A DNA stretch of 23,225 nucleotides, from the NCBI RefSeq assembly GCF_000720255.1, contig NZ_JOJE01000065.1, forward strand, positions 1 to 23,225, read 5' to 3'. The notes beneath the pieces were generated by a model. It worked only from the letters and a program-made list of their open reading frames with translations. It ran no database searches and was not told the origin of the DNA. Made by a program: the position numbers and the translations under genes. This document shows, in pieces, positions 13,820 to 21,269 of this stretch (position 1 is the first letter of the stretch; each line of letters opens with the position of its first letter). The DNA is from Streptomyces griseus subsp. griseus (GTDB lineage: Bacteria; Actinomycetota; Actinomycetes; Streptomycetales; Streptomycetaceae).

Positions 13820-14925
13820 TCACGCCTGGAGTCCCTTGAGGCCGTCGTAGGCGGCCATCAGGAGATCCATGCCCCGAGTGTCCTCGGCGGGTTCGCGCAT
13901 CTGGTTGGTCACGTACGCCACGGTCATGCGTGACTCGGGCTCGATCATGACCGTCGAGCCGCCCCAGCCGCCCCACCCGTAGGTGCCGCCGAACCGTCCG
14001 TAGCCCAGGCCCCAGCTGATCGGCATGCCCAGGATGCGGTCCTCGCCGGTGAACTGTTCCTCCCACGCACGGTCACAGCCCGCCCGCGACAGCAGTCGCA
14101 CCCCGCCCACCGAGCCGCCGCAGGCCATCACCGACTGCACGAGGGCGACCGAACGGGCGTTGCCGAACCCGCTCGCGCGGGGATCTGAGCCCGGCGCCAG
14201 GCCACGCTGTTGCCGTCACGGACCCGGAAAGCGGTTGCCGAGGCCGGGGCCGCGTCGCGGCCGGGAGCGCTCGCGGTGTAGTCCTCGTCCCGCGACGGTG
14301 GCGGGACCGCCGGCGCCACCCGGTGGTCGTGCTCGGCCGACAGCCCCATGTGGAAGTCCGCGCCCAGCGGTCCGGCCACCTCGTCGGCGAAGAACGCGCC
14401 CACGCTCCTGCCGGTGATCCGGCGTAGGACCTCGCCGACCAGGTATCCCTGGGTGAGCGAGTGGTACCCGGCCGCGCTGCCCGGCTCCCACCGCGGCGCC
14501 ATGGCGGCCAGCCGCGCCGTGGCGGACGGCCAGTCGTAGAGCTCCTCCACCGGCCCGTCCCAGTCGGGCAGCCCGGCGGTGTGCGCGAGCAGATGCCGTA
14601 CCAGCACCCCGTCCTTGCCCGCCGCCGCGAATTCCGGCCAGTACCGGGCGACCGGCGCGGCCGGATCGAGCTCGCCGCGGTCGGCGAGGACCAGCGCGCA
14701 CAGCGCGGTCATCGTCTTCGTGACCGAGAAGACATTGACGATCGTGTCCCGCTGCCACGGCGCCGTGCGCTCCGCGTCGGCGAACCCGCCCCACACGTCC
14801 ACCACCGGCTCACCGTCCACGAAGACCGCGACCGAGCCGCCCACGTCCCCCTCGTCCAACAGGGCGGCCAGCGCACCGGGCACCGCGGTGAACAGATCGT
14901 CGTACGAGCCCTGAATGTCAGCCAT
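13820..14925 (-). pseudogene. Frameshifted serine hydrolase (beta-lactamase/EstB family)
   Basis: The gene begins at ATG 14925 with 'SYDDLFTAVPGALAALLD' and carries S67-V-T-K70 in 'NVFSVTKTMTALCALVL' (the S-x-x-K nucleophile motif) and Y154-H-S156 in 'AAGYHSLTQGYLVGEVL'. After 'NSVAWRRAQIPA' (about 14175) the frame fails and would stop at 14128. The expected continuation, 'SGFGNARSVALVQSVMACGG' through 'GWGGWGGSTVMIEPESRMTVAYVTNQM', is in the next frame and ends at 13820. A single base missing in the GCGCG run at 14173-14180 explains both parts. The intact protein would be ~368 aa, normal for the class C-like/S12 esterase group. It could be a real pseudogene or an assembly error. Confidence 0.85.
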
Positions 14926-15063
14926 GTCTGGTATTCAGCCCGCTCCGGGTGACGGGAGGCAACCGAATTCCCGGCGTCGGCCGAGGACGAAGCCTCCCTC
15001 CAAGATCAAGCCAGGGTGAGGGACACGGTCACCGGACGTCGAACGGCGGTACGACGCGGACCG

Positions 15064-15576
15064 TCAGCCCTCCGCGCGGGCGGGCAGCCGCCATCCCGGG
15101 CGCGGGAAGTGGCAGGTGTAGCCGTCCGGGTAACGCTGCAGGTAGTCCTGGTGCTCGGGCTCGGCCTCCCAGAAGGGGCCGACCGGCTCCACCTCGGTGA
15201 CGACCTTGCCGGGCCACAGCCCGGAGGCGTCCACATCTGCGATCGTGTCCTCGGCGATCCGCTTCTGCTCGTCGTCCACGTAGTAGATCGCCGAGCGGTA
15301 GCTGAGGCCGATGTCGTTTCCCTGGCGGTTCTTGGTGCTCGGGTCGTGGATCTGGAAGAAGAACTCCAGGAGCGCGCGGAAGTCGGTCTTCGCTGGGTCG
15401 AAAAGGATCTCGATGGCCTCCGCGTGCGTGCCGTGGTTCCGGTACGTCGCGTTCGGCACGTCACCCCCGGTGTAGCCGACCCGGGTAGCCGTCACGCCCG
15501 GGAGTCGGCGGATCAGCTCCTCCATCCCCCAGAAGCATCCGCCGGCCAGCACGGCCCTCTGCGTCTGCGCAGCCAT
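15064..15576 (-). CDS. msrA: Peptide-methionine (S)-S-oxide reductase
   Basis: 170 aa. The active site '[11 protein letters not shown]' has the nucleophile Cys14 in GCFWG. '[25 protein letters not shown]', '[28 protein letters not shown]' and '[24 protein letters not shown]' complete the MsrA family sequence. The second Cys, in YTCHFP, is a candidate resolving residue. It repairs methionine-S-sulfoxide in proteins with thioredoxin as reductant, in the cytosol. The start at 15576 is supported by GGAGGGG a few bases upstream. The reading frame extends further upstream but without a better ribosome site. It neighbours methionine and threonine metabolism genes. Confidence 0.97.
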   Translation of the reverse strand: MAAQTQRAVLAGGCFWGMEELIRRLPGVTATRVGYTGGDVPNATYRNHGTHAEAIEILFDPAKTDFRALLEFFFQIHDPSTKNRQGNDIGLSYRSAIYYVDDEQKRIAEDTIADVDASGLWPGKVVTEVEPVGPFWEAEPEHQDYLQRYPDGYTCHFPRPGWRLPARAEG

Positions 15577-15715
15577 TACTACCCCTCCAATGTCTGTCGG
15601 TTCGGCCACTCGGGCTACCCGGCTCACACACCACCGGCATCCCGTGTCCACTGTCCTCAACGCGCGCGGGTTCCGAGCGATTCCGTTCCCGCCCCGGCTC
15701 GCCCGCCCGCCCCGC

Positions 15716-15768
15716 GTGCGTCTGCGGGAGCATGACGGGTCAGTGCGTCTGCGGGAGCTGACGGGTCA
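15716..15768. repeat. 26/27-bp tandem duplication at the end of the anchored helical protein gene
   Basis: Two copies, 15716-15742 and 15743-15768, both begin GTGCGTCTGCGGGAGC and end TGACGGGTCA, differing by one extra A. The TGA stop of the minus-strand gene (15768-15766) lies at the edge of the second copy, so the first copy is a downstream duplicate. Confidence 0.8.
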
Positions 15769-16884
15769 GTGCGGCAGCGTCGCCGGGCTCCCACCGTTCG
15801 CCTCGAAGCCCGCAACCGCCAGCGCCCGGTACACCGCGAACTCCGCGGCCGGGTCGGCCGACAGCGTCCACGGCAGGGCGCCCACGTGGCCGTCGACGTG
15901 TATCAGCTGGTTCATGGCCTCCGACCAGCGCTCGGAGCGGACCAGGAAGAACACCAGCAGATGGCGCGCGTGCGCCGCCATCGGGTCGTCGGCGCGCGCC
16001 GAGTGGACCGCGTGCAGCGCGCCGTGGATCGCCTTCGTGACGACCTCGCTCTGGTAGAAGCCGCTGACCAGGTTCACCTCGGGCAGGTGCTCGAAGACCG
16101 CGAACAACGGCATCGCCGCCAGCAGCGAGCCCTGCGGCGCCCTCGCCGCCGCGGCCTCCGCGAACGCGTACGCCAGCTCGCGCGAACCGTGCCACTTCTC
16201 GCACCAGTAGTGCAGCGCCGCCAGGTGCGCTCCCATGTGCGTCGGCGCGCGGTCGAGGATCTTCAACCACAGCTGCTCGAACTCCGACTGCGAGTACGCC
16301 AGCCCGCGGGCCACCGAGAGCTCGATGATGTACGGGACCGGGTCACCGGGAGACAGCAGCGCCGCCTGTCCGCACGCGTCCCGCGCCTCCTCCATGATGA
16401 TCCGGAACTCGTCCGTGCCCGGCGTCGCCGTACGCCACGCCTGCTGCACCAGGAACTCGGCGTGCACCGCCGCGCCGCCCGCGTCCTTGGGCGTCTCCGC
16501 CCGCCACACCCGCAGCCACTGCCCGCCCGGCGCTTCACTCACCCCGCCGGGCCGTTGCTGCAGCTCCAGCGCCGCGGCACCGGCGAAGGCCTGCACGCGC
16601 TGCCAGCGCGGCTCGCCCTCCGTCTCCGTACCGGCCAGCAGCTGGGCGGCCGCCTTGTGATCCTGGGTCCGCTGCACCAGCTCCAGTACGTCGAGCAGAT
16701 CCTGGTCGGGTCCAGGCATGCGGATGTCCAGCTCCTCCTGACGGACGAACCCGTAGTTCGCGGGGTCCGCCGCGTCCGGGTGCCCCGGAGGAACCTGCTC
16801 GAGCATGCCGCGCCTGCGCCTCATGACCGGCAGCAGCACGAAGCCGAGCATGACAAGGGCCATCAGGACCCACAGAATCTCCAT
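15766..16884 (-). CDS. Membrane-anchored helical protein of unknown function
   Basis: 372 aa. A single N-terminal TM (residues ~2-20, 'ILWVLMALVMLGFVLLPVM') is followed by RRRRG, which places the remainder in the cytosol. The rest is Ala/Leu-rich and helical with short repeats such as 'LDVLELVQRTQDHKAAAQLL', 'GAHLAALHYWCEKWHGSRELAYAFAEAAA' and 'MAAHARHLLVFFLVRSERWSEAMNQL', suggesting TPR-like helical pairs. I do not recognise a named domain. It is divergent from the cystathionine gamma-synthase-like gene and seems to belong to the conserved Streptomyces neighbourhood around msrA. A scaffold role is possible but not shown. Confidence 0.75.
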   Translation of the reverse strand: MEILWVLMALVMLGFVLLPVMRRRRGMLEQVPPGHPDAADPANYGFVRQEELDIRMPGPDQDLLDVLELVQRTQDHKAAAQLLAGTETEGEPRWQRVQAFAGAAALELQQRPGGVSEAPGGQWLRVWRAETPKDAGGAAVHAEFLVQQAWRTATPGTDEFRIIMEEARDACGQAALLSPGDPVPYIIELSVARGLAYSQSEFEQLWLKILDRAPTHMGAHLAALHYWCEKWHGSRELAYAFAEAAAARAPQGSLLAAMPLFAVFEHLPEVNLVSGFYQSEVVTKAIHGALHAVHSARADDPMAAHARHLLVFFLVRSERWSEAMNQLIHVDGHVGALPWTLSADPAAEFAVYRALAVAGFEANGGSPATLPH

Positions 16885-16933
16885 GTCTCAAGGGTTCCAG
16901 ACACCGCCGACAATTGGCCAACCCGCTCGACGG

Positions 16934-16960
16934 CCTGTGGAAAACGACCTGTGGAAAACG
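16934..16960. repeat. Two DnaA-box-like direct repeats before the metB-like gene
   Basis: CCTGTGGAAAACG occurs at 16934-16946 and 16948-16960, a 14-bp period. Each contains TGTGGAAAA, the complement of TTTTCCACA, which fits the E. coli DnaA-box consensus TTWTNCACA and differs by one base from the usual Streptomyces form TTGTCCACA. They lie about 70-90 bp upstream of the ATG at 17027. Confidence 0.5.
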
Positions 16961-17012
16961 CGCCGCGACGCAGGGAAAGCGCGTGGGGAAGTCGCGCGGG
17001 CGAAACGCGCAC

Positions 17013-17018
17013 TACCCT
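17013..17018 (+). promoter_or_regulatory. Candidate -10 element for a leaderless metB-like transcript
   Basis: TACCCT fits TANNNT and ends 8 nt before the ATG at 17027, so transcription would begin at or within a base or two of the start codon. There is no Shine-Dalgarno sequence before the ATG. I do not see a convincing -35. Confidence 0.45.
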
Positions 17019-17026
17019 CGGTGCCC

Positions 17027-18181
17027 ATGAGCGACAGGCACACCAGTCAGCACTTCGAGACCCTCGCGATCCACGCCGGCAACACCGCGGATCCCCTCAC
17101 CGGCGCGGTCGTCCCGCCGATCTACCAGGTCTCGACCTACAAGCAGGACGGCGTCGGCGGCCTGCGCGGCGGCTACGAGTACAGCCGCAGCGCCAACCCG
17201 ACCAGGACCGCCCTGGAAGAGAACCTCGCCGCCCTGGAGGGCGGCCGCCGCGGCCTCGCGTTCGCGTCCGGACTGGCGGCCGAGGACTGCCTGTTGCGTA
17301 CGCTGCTCAGCCCCGGCGACCACGTCGTCATCCCCAACGACGCCTACGGCGGAACCTTCCGCCTCTTCGCGAAGGTGGTCGCCCGCTGGGGCGTGGAGTG
17401 GTCCGTCGCCGACACCAGCGACCCCTCCGCCGTACGGGCCGCCATCACGCCGAAGACCAAGGTCGTGTGGGTGGAGACCCCCTCCAACCCGCTGCTCGGC
17501 ATCACCGACATCGCCGCCGTCGCCCAGGTCGCCCGGGACGCCGGAGCGCGGCTGGTCGTCGACAACACCTTCGCCACGCCGTACCTCCAGCAGCCGCTGT
17601 CGCTCGGCGCGGACATCGTGGTGCACTCCCTGACCAAGTACATGGGCGGCCACTCGGACGTCGTCGGCGGCGCGCTGATCGTCGGCGACCAGGAGCTGGG
17701 CGAGGAGCTGGCGTTCCACCAGAACGCGATGGGCGCGGTCGCCGGGCCCTTCGACTCCTGGCTCGTGCTGCGGGGCACCAAGACGCTTTCGGTGCGCATG
17801 GACCGGCACAGTGAGAACGCCACCAAGGTCGCCGACATGCTCACCCGGCACGCGCGCGTGACGAGTGTCCTGTACCCGGGGCTGCCGGAGCACCCCGGTC
17901 ACGAGGTCGCCGCCAAGCAGATGAAGACCTTCGGCGGCATGGTCTCCTTCCGGGTCGCGGGCGGCGAGGAGGCGGCCGTCGAGGTCTGCAACCGTGCCAA
18001 GGTGTTCACGCTGGGCGAGTCGCTCGGCGGTGTCGAGTCGCTGATCGAGCACCCGGGCCGCATGACGCACGCGTCCGTGGCCGGTTCGGCCCTTGAGGTC
18101 CCCGCCGACCTCGTACGCCTCTCCGTGGGCATCGAGAACGTCGACGACCTCCTGGACGACCTCCAGCAGGCGCTCGGCTAG
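17027..18181 (+). CDS. metB: Cystathionine gamma-synthase / gamma-lyase
   Basis: 384 aa PLP enzyme of the Cys/Met-metabolism family. Markers in order: 'ETLAIHAGNTADPLTGAVVPP', 'YEYSRSANPTRTALEENLA' (phosphate-binding Tyr and Arg), 'FASGLAAEDCLL', 'VETPSNPLL', 'VVDNTFATPYLQQPL', the PLP Lys204 in 'HSLTKYMGGHSDVVGG', and 'SLGGVESLIEHPGRMTHAS' near the end. The family converts O-acyl-homoserine and cysteine to cystathionine (synthase) or cleaves cystathionine (lyase), and the two cannot be separated reliably by motif. Actinobacterial proteins of this type often do both. Proximity to msrA and ilvA fits sulfur/threonine-family amino acid metabolism. The symbol is tentative. Confidence 0.93.
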   Translation: MSDRHTSQHFETLAIHAGNTADPLTGAVVPPIYQVSTYKQDGVGGLRGGYEYSRSANPTRTALEENLAALEGGRRGLAFASGLAAEDCLLRTLLSPGDHVVIPNDAYGGTFRLFAKVVARWGVEWSVADTSDPSAVRAAITPKTKVVWVETPSNPLLGITDIAAVAQVARDAGARLVVDNTFATPYLQQPLSLGADIVVHSLTKYMGGHSDVVGGALIVGDQELGEELAFHQNAMGAVAGPFDSWLVLRGTKTLSVRMDRHSENATKVADMLTRHARVTSVLYPGLPEHPGHEVAAKQMKTFGGMVSFRVAGGEEAAVEVCNRAKVFTLGESLGGVESLIEHPGRMTHASVAGSALEVPADLVRLSVGIENVDDLLDDLQQALG

Positions 18182-18183
18182 GT

Positions 18184-18216
18184 CCCCTCGGACTGGGGGC
18201 TCACCAACTAGTGAGC
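18184..18216. terminator. Two short hairpins between convergent genes
   Basis: CCCC-tcggact-GGGG (18184-18198) is followed by GCTCAC-caacta-GTGAGC (18199-18216). They start 2 nt after the metB-like stop. The second hairpin contains the stop codon of the small membrane protein gene that converges on it. Confidence 0.45.
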
Positions 18217-18449
18217 GGTGGAGTCGTCTGCGACGGCGGCTCCACCCAGGGGCGGGCCGTCACAGCCCACACGACGAACGCCACCGTCGCGGCGAACAGG
18301 AGCAGCCACATCAGCCGGCGGGCGAGGACCCTGCGGCGCAGCATCCGCCCGCCGCGACGCAGCACGTCCGCGTGGAGATCCGGCGGCACCCGGGGCGGAG
18401 TCCGCTCCATGATCCGCCGTACCGCCGTCTCCCGCTCCGCACGGTTCAC
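18201..18449 (-). CDS. Small single-TM protein next to the sigma-like gene
   Basis: 82 aa from a GTG at 18449, with GGGAG 9 nt upstream. Residues 1-46 are strongly basic and soluble ('ERETAVRRIMERTPPRVPPDLHADVL', two short blocks, then 'RRGGRMLRRRVLARR'), residues ~47-63 form one TM ('MWLLLFAATVAFVVWAV'), and a short Pro/Thr-rich tail is predicted outside. The order of cytosolic N-terminus, one TM and short exterior recalls small anti-sigma factors, but there is no zinc-binding H-x3-C-x2-C motif. It starts 52 bp after the sigma-like gene on the same strand, so a functional pair is plausible. Confidence 0.65.
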   Translation of the reverse strand: MNRAERETAVRRIMERTPPRVPPDLHADVLRRGGRMLRRRVLARRLMWLLLFAATVAFVVWAVTARPWVEPPSQTTPPLTSW

Positions 18450-18501
18450 CGGTGGTCTCCCGTCTCCGCGCTTCCCGATGCCCTCCTGGCCCGGCCGCCG
18501 C

Positions 18502-19005
18502 TCAAGACGGCGCCACCTTCGCCCCCACGCTCGCCGTGGCCGGCCGGCGGGGCGGGTGCAGGAGGGTGGCCGTCGCCCGGTCGCAGATCGCGTGGACGCG
18601 TTCCATGGGCATGCCGAGCAGCGCCGCGACCTGCTGTTCGGCGACACCCTCGTACAGCCGCAGCACCAGGACCAGGCGCTCCTGGGGCCCGAGCCGGGCC
18701 AAGGGGGCGCCGGGATGTGAGCGGAGGCGGGGGAAGGCGCCGTAGTGGTGCCAGACGCCGCGTGCGAAGCGGGTGGCGAGGTACTGGCGGGCGCGGTCGT
18801 AGGGGTCCTCGCCGCGCAGCCGGTCCCAGCACGCGTACGTGTGCGCGAGGGCGAGCGTCAGAAGGCGCCGCGCGCGCGGGTTGTCCTCCGGCGCCTCCGC
18901 GGTGAGCAGCGTGGCCGTGTGCAGCAGCCGGCCCCCGGCACCCGCGACGAACGCCTCGAACTCCGCGGCCCGGCGGGCGCTCTGGGCCGCGTGCCGTTGT
19001 CCCAT
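18502..19005 (-). CDS. Degenerate ECF/SigE-family sigma factor-like protein
   Basis: 167 aa, close to ECF size. Region 4 is well formed: 'LARLGPQERLVLVLRLYEGVAEQQVAALLGMPMERVHAICDRATATLL' (given here as one known block in outline: residues ~104-150, with the HTH at 'EQQVAALLGMPMERVHA'). The N-terminal part 'EFEAFVAGAGGRLLHTATLLTAE' and 'LTLALAHTYACWDRLRGEDPY' has the spacing of SigE-family region 2, but the usual 'A-E-D-L-V-Q-E' helix is replaced by 'NPRARRLLTL', so -10 recognition is doubtful. GGGAGGCGGG precedes the ATG. A 10-bp palindrome, CTCATATGAG (19086-19095), lies upstream. It may be a DNA-binding regulator rather than an active sigma factor. Confidence 0.7.
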   Translation of the reverse strand: MGQRHAAQSARRAAEFEAFVAGAGGRLLHTATLLTAEAPEDNPRARRLLTLALAHTYACWDRLRGEDPYDRARQYLATRFARGVWHHYGAFPRLRSHPGAPLARLGPQERLVLVLRLYEGVAEQQVAALLGMPMERVHAICDRATATLLHPPRRPATASVGAKVAPS

Positions 19006-19133
19006 CCCGCCTCCCGCCTGAGACGACGTCGAGAAAACCGGTGCGGCATCAGTGGAACCCGCCGGCGCACCCGCTCCGTACGTGTCTCATATGAGGCCAG
19101 CCCCGGCCCGCCGGTCAAGGGCCGCGCACCGGC

Positions 19134-19237
19134 GGGATTCACCCCGCGCCAGGACAGGGACGGCGGGTCCTCCGAGGTCACACCGTGGGATTCGCCCCGG
19201 GCAGAGGGGGACGGGGGATTCGCCCGGGTCAGGACGG
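19134..19237. repeat. Three imperfect repeats starting GGGATTC
   Basis: GGGATTC followed by a C-rich run and then a GGACGG segment starts at 19134, 19187 and 19215. The last copy runs into the 3' end of the MarR gene. The 222-bp stretch 19006-19228 otherwise holds only the sigma-like gene's leader and a palindrome CTCATATGAG at 19086-19095. Confidence 0.45.
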
Positions 19238-19753
19238 CGACGACGGCTCCGCTCCCGGCAGGCCCTGGGCCGCCATCCGGGAGGACAGCGCGCTGTTGAA
19301 GCGCGTCAGGAGCGTGCAGAACGTCTCGCGCTCCTCGGGTGCCCAGTCCTGGGTCAGCTCGGCCATCAGCTGACGGCGCGAGGAGCGCACCTCTTCCAGT
19401 CGCGACAGCCCGCGCGGGGACAGCTGGAGCACCACCGCCCGTCCGTCCTCGGGGTGCGAGGTGCGCTTGACCAGGCCGGTGTCCACGAGCGGAGCCACCT
19501 GCCGGGTGACCGTCGAGGAGTCGATGCCCATGCTCGCGGCGAGCGCCTTGACGCCCATCGGGCCCTCCTTGTCGAGCCGGTTGAGCAGGAGGTACGCGGC
19601 GCGGTCCATGGAGTTGCGCACCTGCCCCACGCCGCCGAGCCGGGTCTGTTCGGCACGGCGCGCGAAGACCGCCACCTCGTGCTGCAGCGTGTCGAGGAGA
19701 CCGGTGTCACCAAAGGTCGTCATGTCCATCGACATTTCAGGTGTTGTGGGCAT
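19229..19753 (-). CDS. MarR-family transcriptional regulator
   Basis: 174 aa. The winged helix-turn-helix is clear: 'AAYLLLNRLDKEGPMGVKAL', 'AASMGIDSSTVTRQVAPLVDTGLVKRTSHPEDGRAVVLQLSPRG' in two consecutive parts (recognition helix SSTVTRQVAPLV, wing HPEDGRAVVLQL). Dimerisation helices lie at both ends ('LLDTLQHEVAVFARRAEQ' and 'RETFCTLLTRFNSAL'). Several ATGs occur in the first 12 codons (19753, 19735, 19723), and no strong ribosome site decides between them. It is divergent from ilvA over 144 bp, so it may regulate itself and possibly ilvA. The ligand is unknown. Confidence 0.9.
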   Translation of the reverse strand: MPTTPEMSMDMTTFGDTGLLDTLQHEVAVFARRAEQTRLGGVGQVRNSMDRAAYLLLNRLDKEGPMGVKALAASMGIDSSTVTRQVAPLVDTGLVKRTSHPEDGRAVVLQLSPRGLSRLEEVRSSRRQLMAELTQDWAPEERETFCTLLTRFNSALSSRMAAQGLPGAEPSSPS

Positions 19754-19766
19754 GGCCAGGGGCTCA

Positions 19767-19863
19767 CTTCATGAAGAGTGCTGGAGTTGGGGGACAGGTT
19801 ACGCGGCCGGAAGGCGGGCCGTACGGGCGCTGCACAAACCGGTCTCGGTGGTTGGTCACAACC
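19767..19863. promoter_or_regulatory. Palindromes between divergent marR-like and ilvA genes
   Basis: CTTCATGAAG (19767-19776) lies 14 bp upstream of the MarR start, and GGTTG-gtca-CAACC (19850-19863) lies 34 bp upstream of ilvA. Both are perfect inverted repeats of a size compatible with MarR operators. The assignment rests on position and symmetry only. Confidence 0.35.
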
Positions 19864-19897
19864 GCGGCCCGCGCCTGTGAACTGCGATGCTTGAGTC

Positions 19898-21127
19898 ATG
19901 AGCTACAGCACGGCTGACTCCTTGCGCCCCGTCACCCTCGACGATGTGCGCGGCGCCCGGAAGATGCTCGCGGGAGTGGCGCGGCTGACCGGGATGGAGG
20001 GCAGTCGGCGGCTGTCGCAGCTGGTGGGCGCGCCGGTGCACTTCAAGTGCGAGAACCTGCAGCGGACGGGGTCGTTCAAGCTGCGCGGCGCGTACGTCCG
20101 CATCGCCGGGCTGCTGCCCGAGGAGCGCGCCGCCGGGGTCGTCGCCGCGAGCGCCGGCAACCACGCGCAGGGCGTGGCCCTCGCGTCCTCGCTGCTGGGT
20201 GTGCACTCCACGGTGTTCATGCCGAAGGGCGCCCCGCTGCCGAAGATCAGCGCCACCCGGGACTACGGCGCCGAGGTGCGCCTGCACGGCCAGGTGGTCG
20301 ACGAGACGCTCGCCGCCGCGCAGGAGTACGCGGCCGAGACGGGCGCGGTGTTCATCCACCCCTTCGACCACGCCGACATCATCGCGGGTCAGGGCACGGT
20401 CGGCCTGGAGATCCTCGAGCAGTGCCCGGAGGTGCGCACGATCGTCGTCGGGGTCGGCGGCGGGGGGCTGGCGGCCGGTATCGCGGTCGCCGTGAAGGCG
20501 CTGCGGCCGGAGGTACGGATCGTCGGCGTGCAGGCGGCGGGGGCCGCCGCGTACCCGCCCTCGCTGGCGGCGGGGCGTCCCCTGTCGATCGAGCACCCGG
20601 CGACGATGGCCGACGGCATCAAGGTCGGGCGGCCAGGCGACGTGACGTTCGGCATCGTCGGAGACCTGGTCGACGAGGTCCGTACGGTCACGGAGGACGA
20701 GTTGTCCACCGCGCTGCTGCTGTGCATGGAGCGTGCCAAGCTGGTCGTGGAGCCGGCCGGGGCGAGCCCGGTCGCGGCGCTGCTGAGCGACCCCGGTTCC
20801 TTCGAGGGGCCGGTCGTGGCGGTGCTGTCGGGCGGTAACGTCGACCCGCTGCTGCTCCAGCGCATCCTGCGCCACGGGATGACGGCGCAGGGCCGCTACC
20901 TGGCCGTTCGGGTCCGGCTGACCGACCGGCCGGGCGCGCTCGCGGCGCTTCTCGGGGTGTTGTCAGTGGTCGACGCTAATGTCCTGGACGTGAGCCATGT
21001 CCGGACCGACCCGCGGCTCGGGCTCACGGAGGCGGAGGTCGAGCTGCACCTGGAGACGAAGGGATCCGCGCACTGCGCCGAGGTCGAGCAGGCGCTGGGC
21101 GAGGCGGGCTACACCGTCATCGGCTGA
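19898..21127 (+). CDS. ilvA: Threonine ammonia-lyase (threonine dehydratase)
   Basis: 409 aa, the size of the single-ACT-domain form. The PLP Lys61 is in 'LQRTGSFKLRGAYVRI', the substrate loop is 'ASAGNHAQGVALAS', and the phosphate-binding glycine loop is 'VGVGGGGLAAGIAVAV'. 'VEPAGASPVAALL' and 'VVAVLSGGNVDPLLL' complete the catalytic fold. Residues ~330-409 form a C-terminal ACT domain ('VRLTDRPGALAALLGVLS', 'LDVSHVRTDPRLGL'). It deaminates threonine to 2-oxobutanoate, the first step toward isoleucine. This short form is found in both biosynthetic and catabolic enzymes, so the isoleucine response cannot be assumed. A MarR gene is divergent upstream. Confidence 0.95.
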   Translation: MSYSTADSLRPVTLDDVRGARKMLAGVARLTGMEGSRRLSQLVGAPVHFKCENLQRTGSFKLRGAYVRIAGLLPEERAAGVVAASAGNHAQGVALASSLLGVHSTVFMPKGAPLPKISATRDYGAEVRLHGQVVDETLAAAQEYAAETGAVFIHPFDHADIIAGQGTVGLEILEQCPEVRTIVVGVGGGGLAAGIAVAVKALRPEVRIVGVQAAGAAAYPPSLAAGRPLSIEHPATMADGIKVGRPGDVTFGIVGDLVDEVRTVTEDELSTALLLCMERAKLVVEPAGASPVAALLSDPGSFEGPVVAVLSGGNVDPLLLQRILRHGMTAQGRYLAVRVRLTDRPGALAALLGVLSVVDANVLDVSHVRTDPRLGLTEAEVELHLETKGSAHCAEVEQALGEAGYTVIG

Positions 21128-21188
21128 CGGTATCCGTGCAGGTCACGGCCCTTTTGTCACCCGATTTGGTTCCGGTCGGGCAAATGCA

Positions 21189-21217
21189 TTGAGAGACGCG
21201 ATACATCGCGTTATGGT
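21189..21217 (+). promoter_or_regulatory. Promoter of the drrAB-like operon with operator in the spacer
   Basis: TTGAGA (21189-21194) and TATGGT (21212-21217) are separated by exactly 17 nt and match -35/-10 consensus well. Positions 21196-21211 are the perfect palindrome ACGCGAT-AC-ATCGCGT, filling the spacer except for one base. A protein bound there would block RNA polymerase, so this is a strong candidate repressor operator, of the type bound by TetR or PadR proteins. Transcription would start near 21224, leaving a leader of about 46 nt. The repressor gene is not next to it inside the window. Confidence 0.65.
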
Positions 21218-21269
21218 GTGTTGCGAACCCCCGGCTTTTCGAAGAATCCCCGAAGACGTGGAGACTCAT

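Noticed and set aside
16934..16960. Replication origin at the DnaA-like boxes
   Set aside because: Only two boxes, with no dnaA, dnaN or further clusters nearby; a regulatory role is more plausible.
15769..17814. 681-codon plus-strand frame
   Set aside because: It spans the antisense of the anchored protein and a wrong frame of the metB-like gene, is Arg-rich, and has no recognisable domain.
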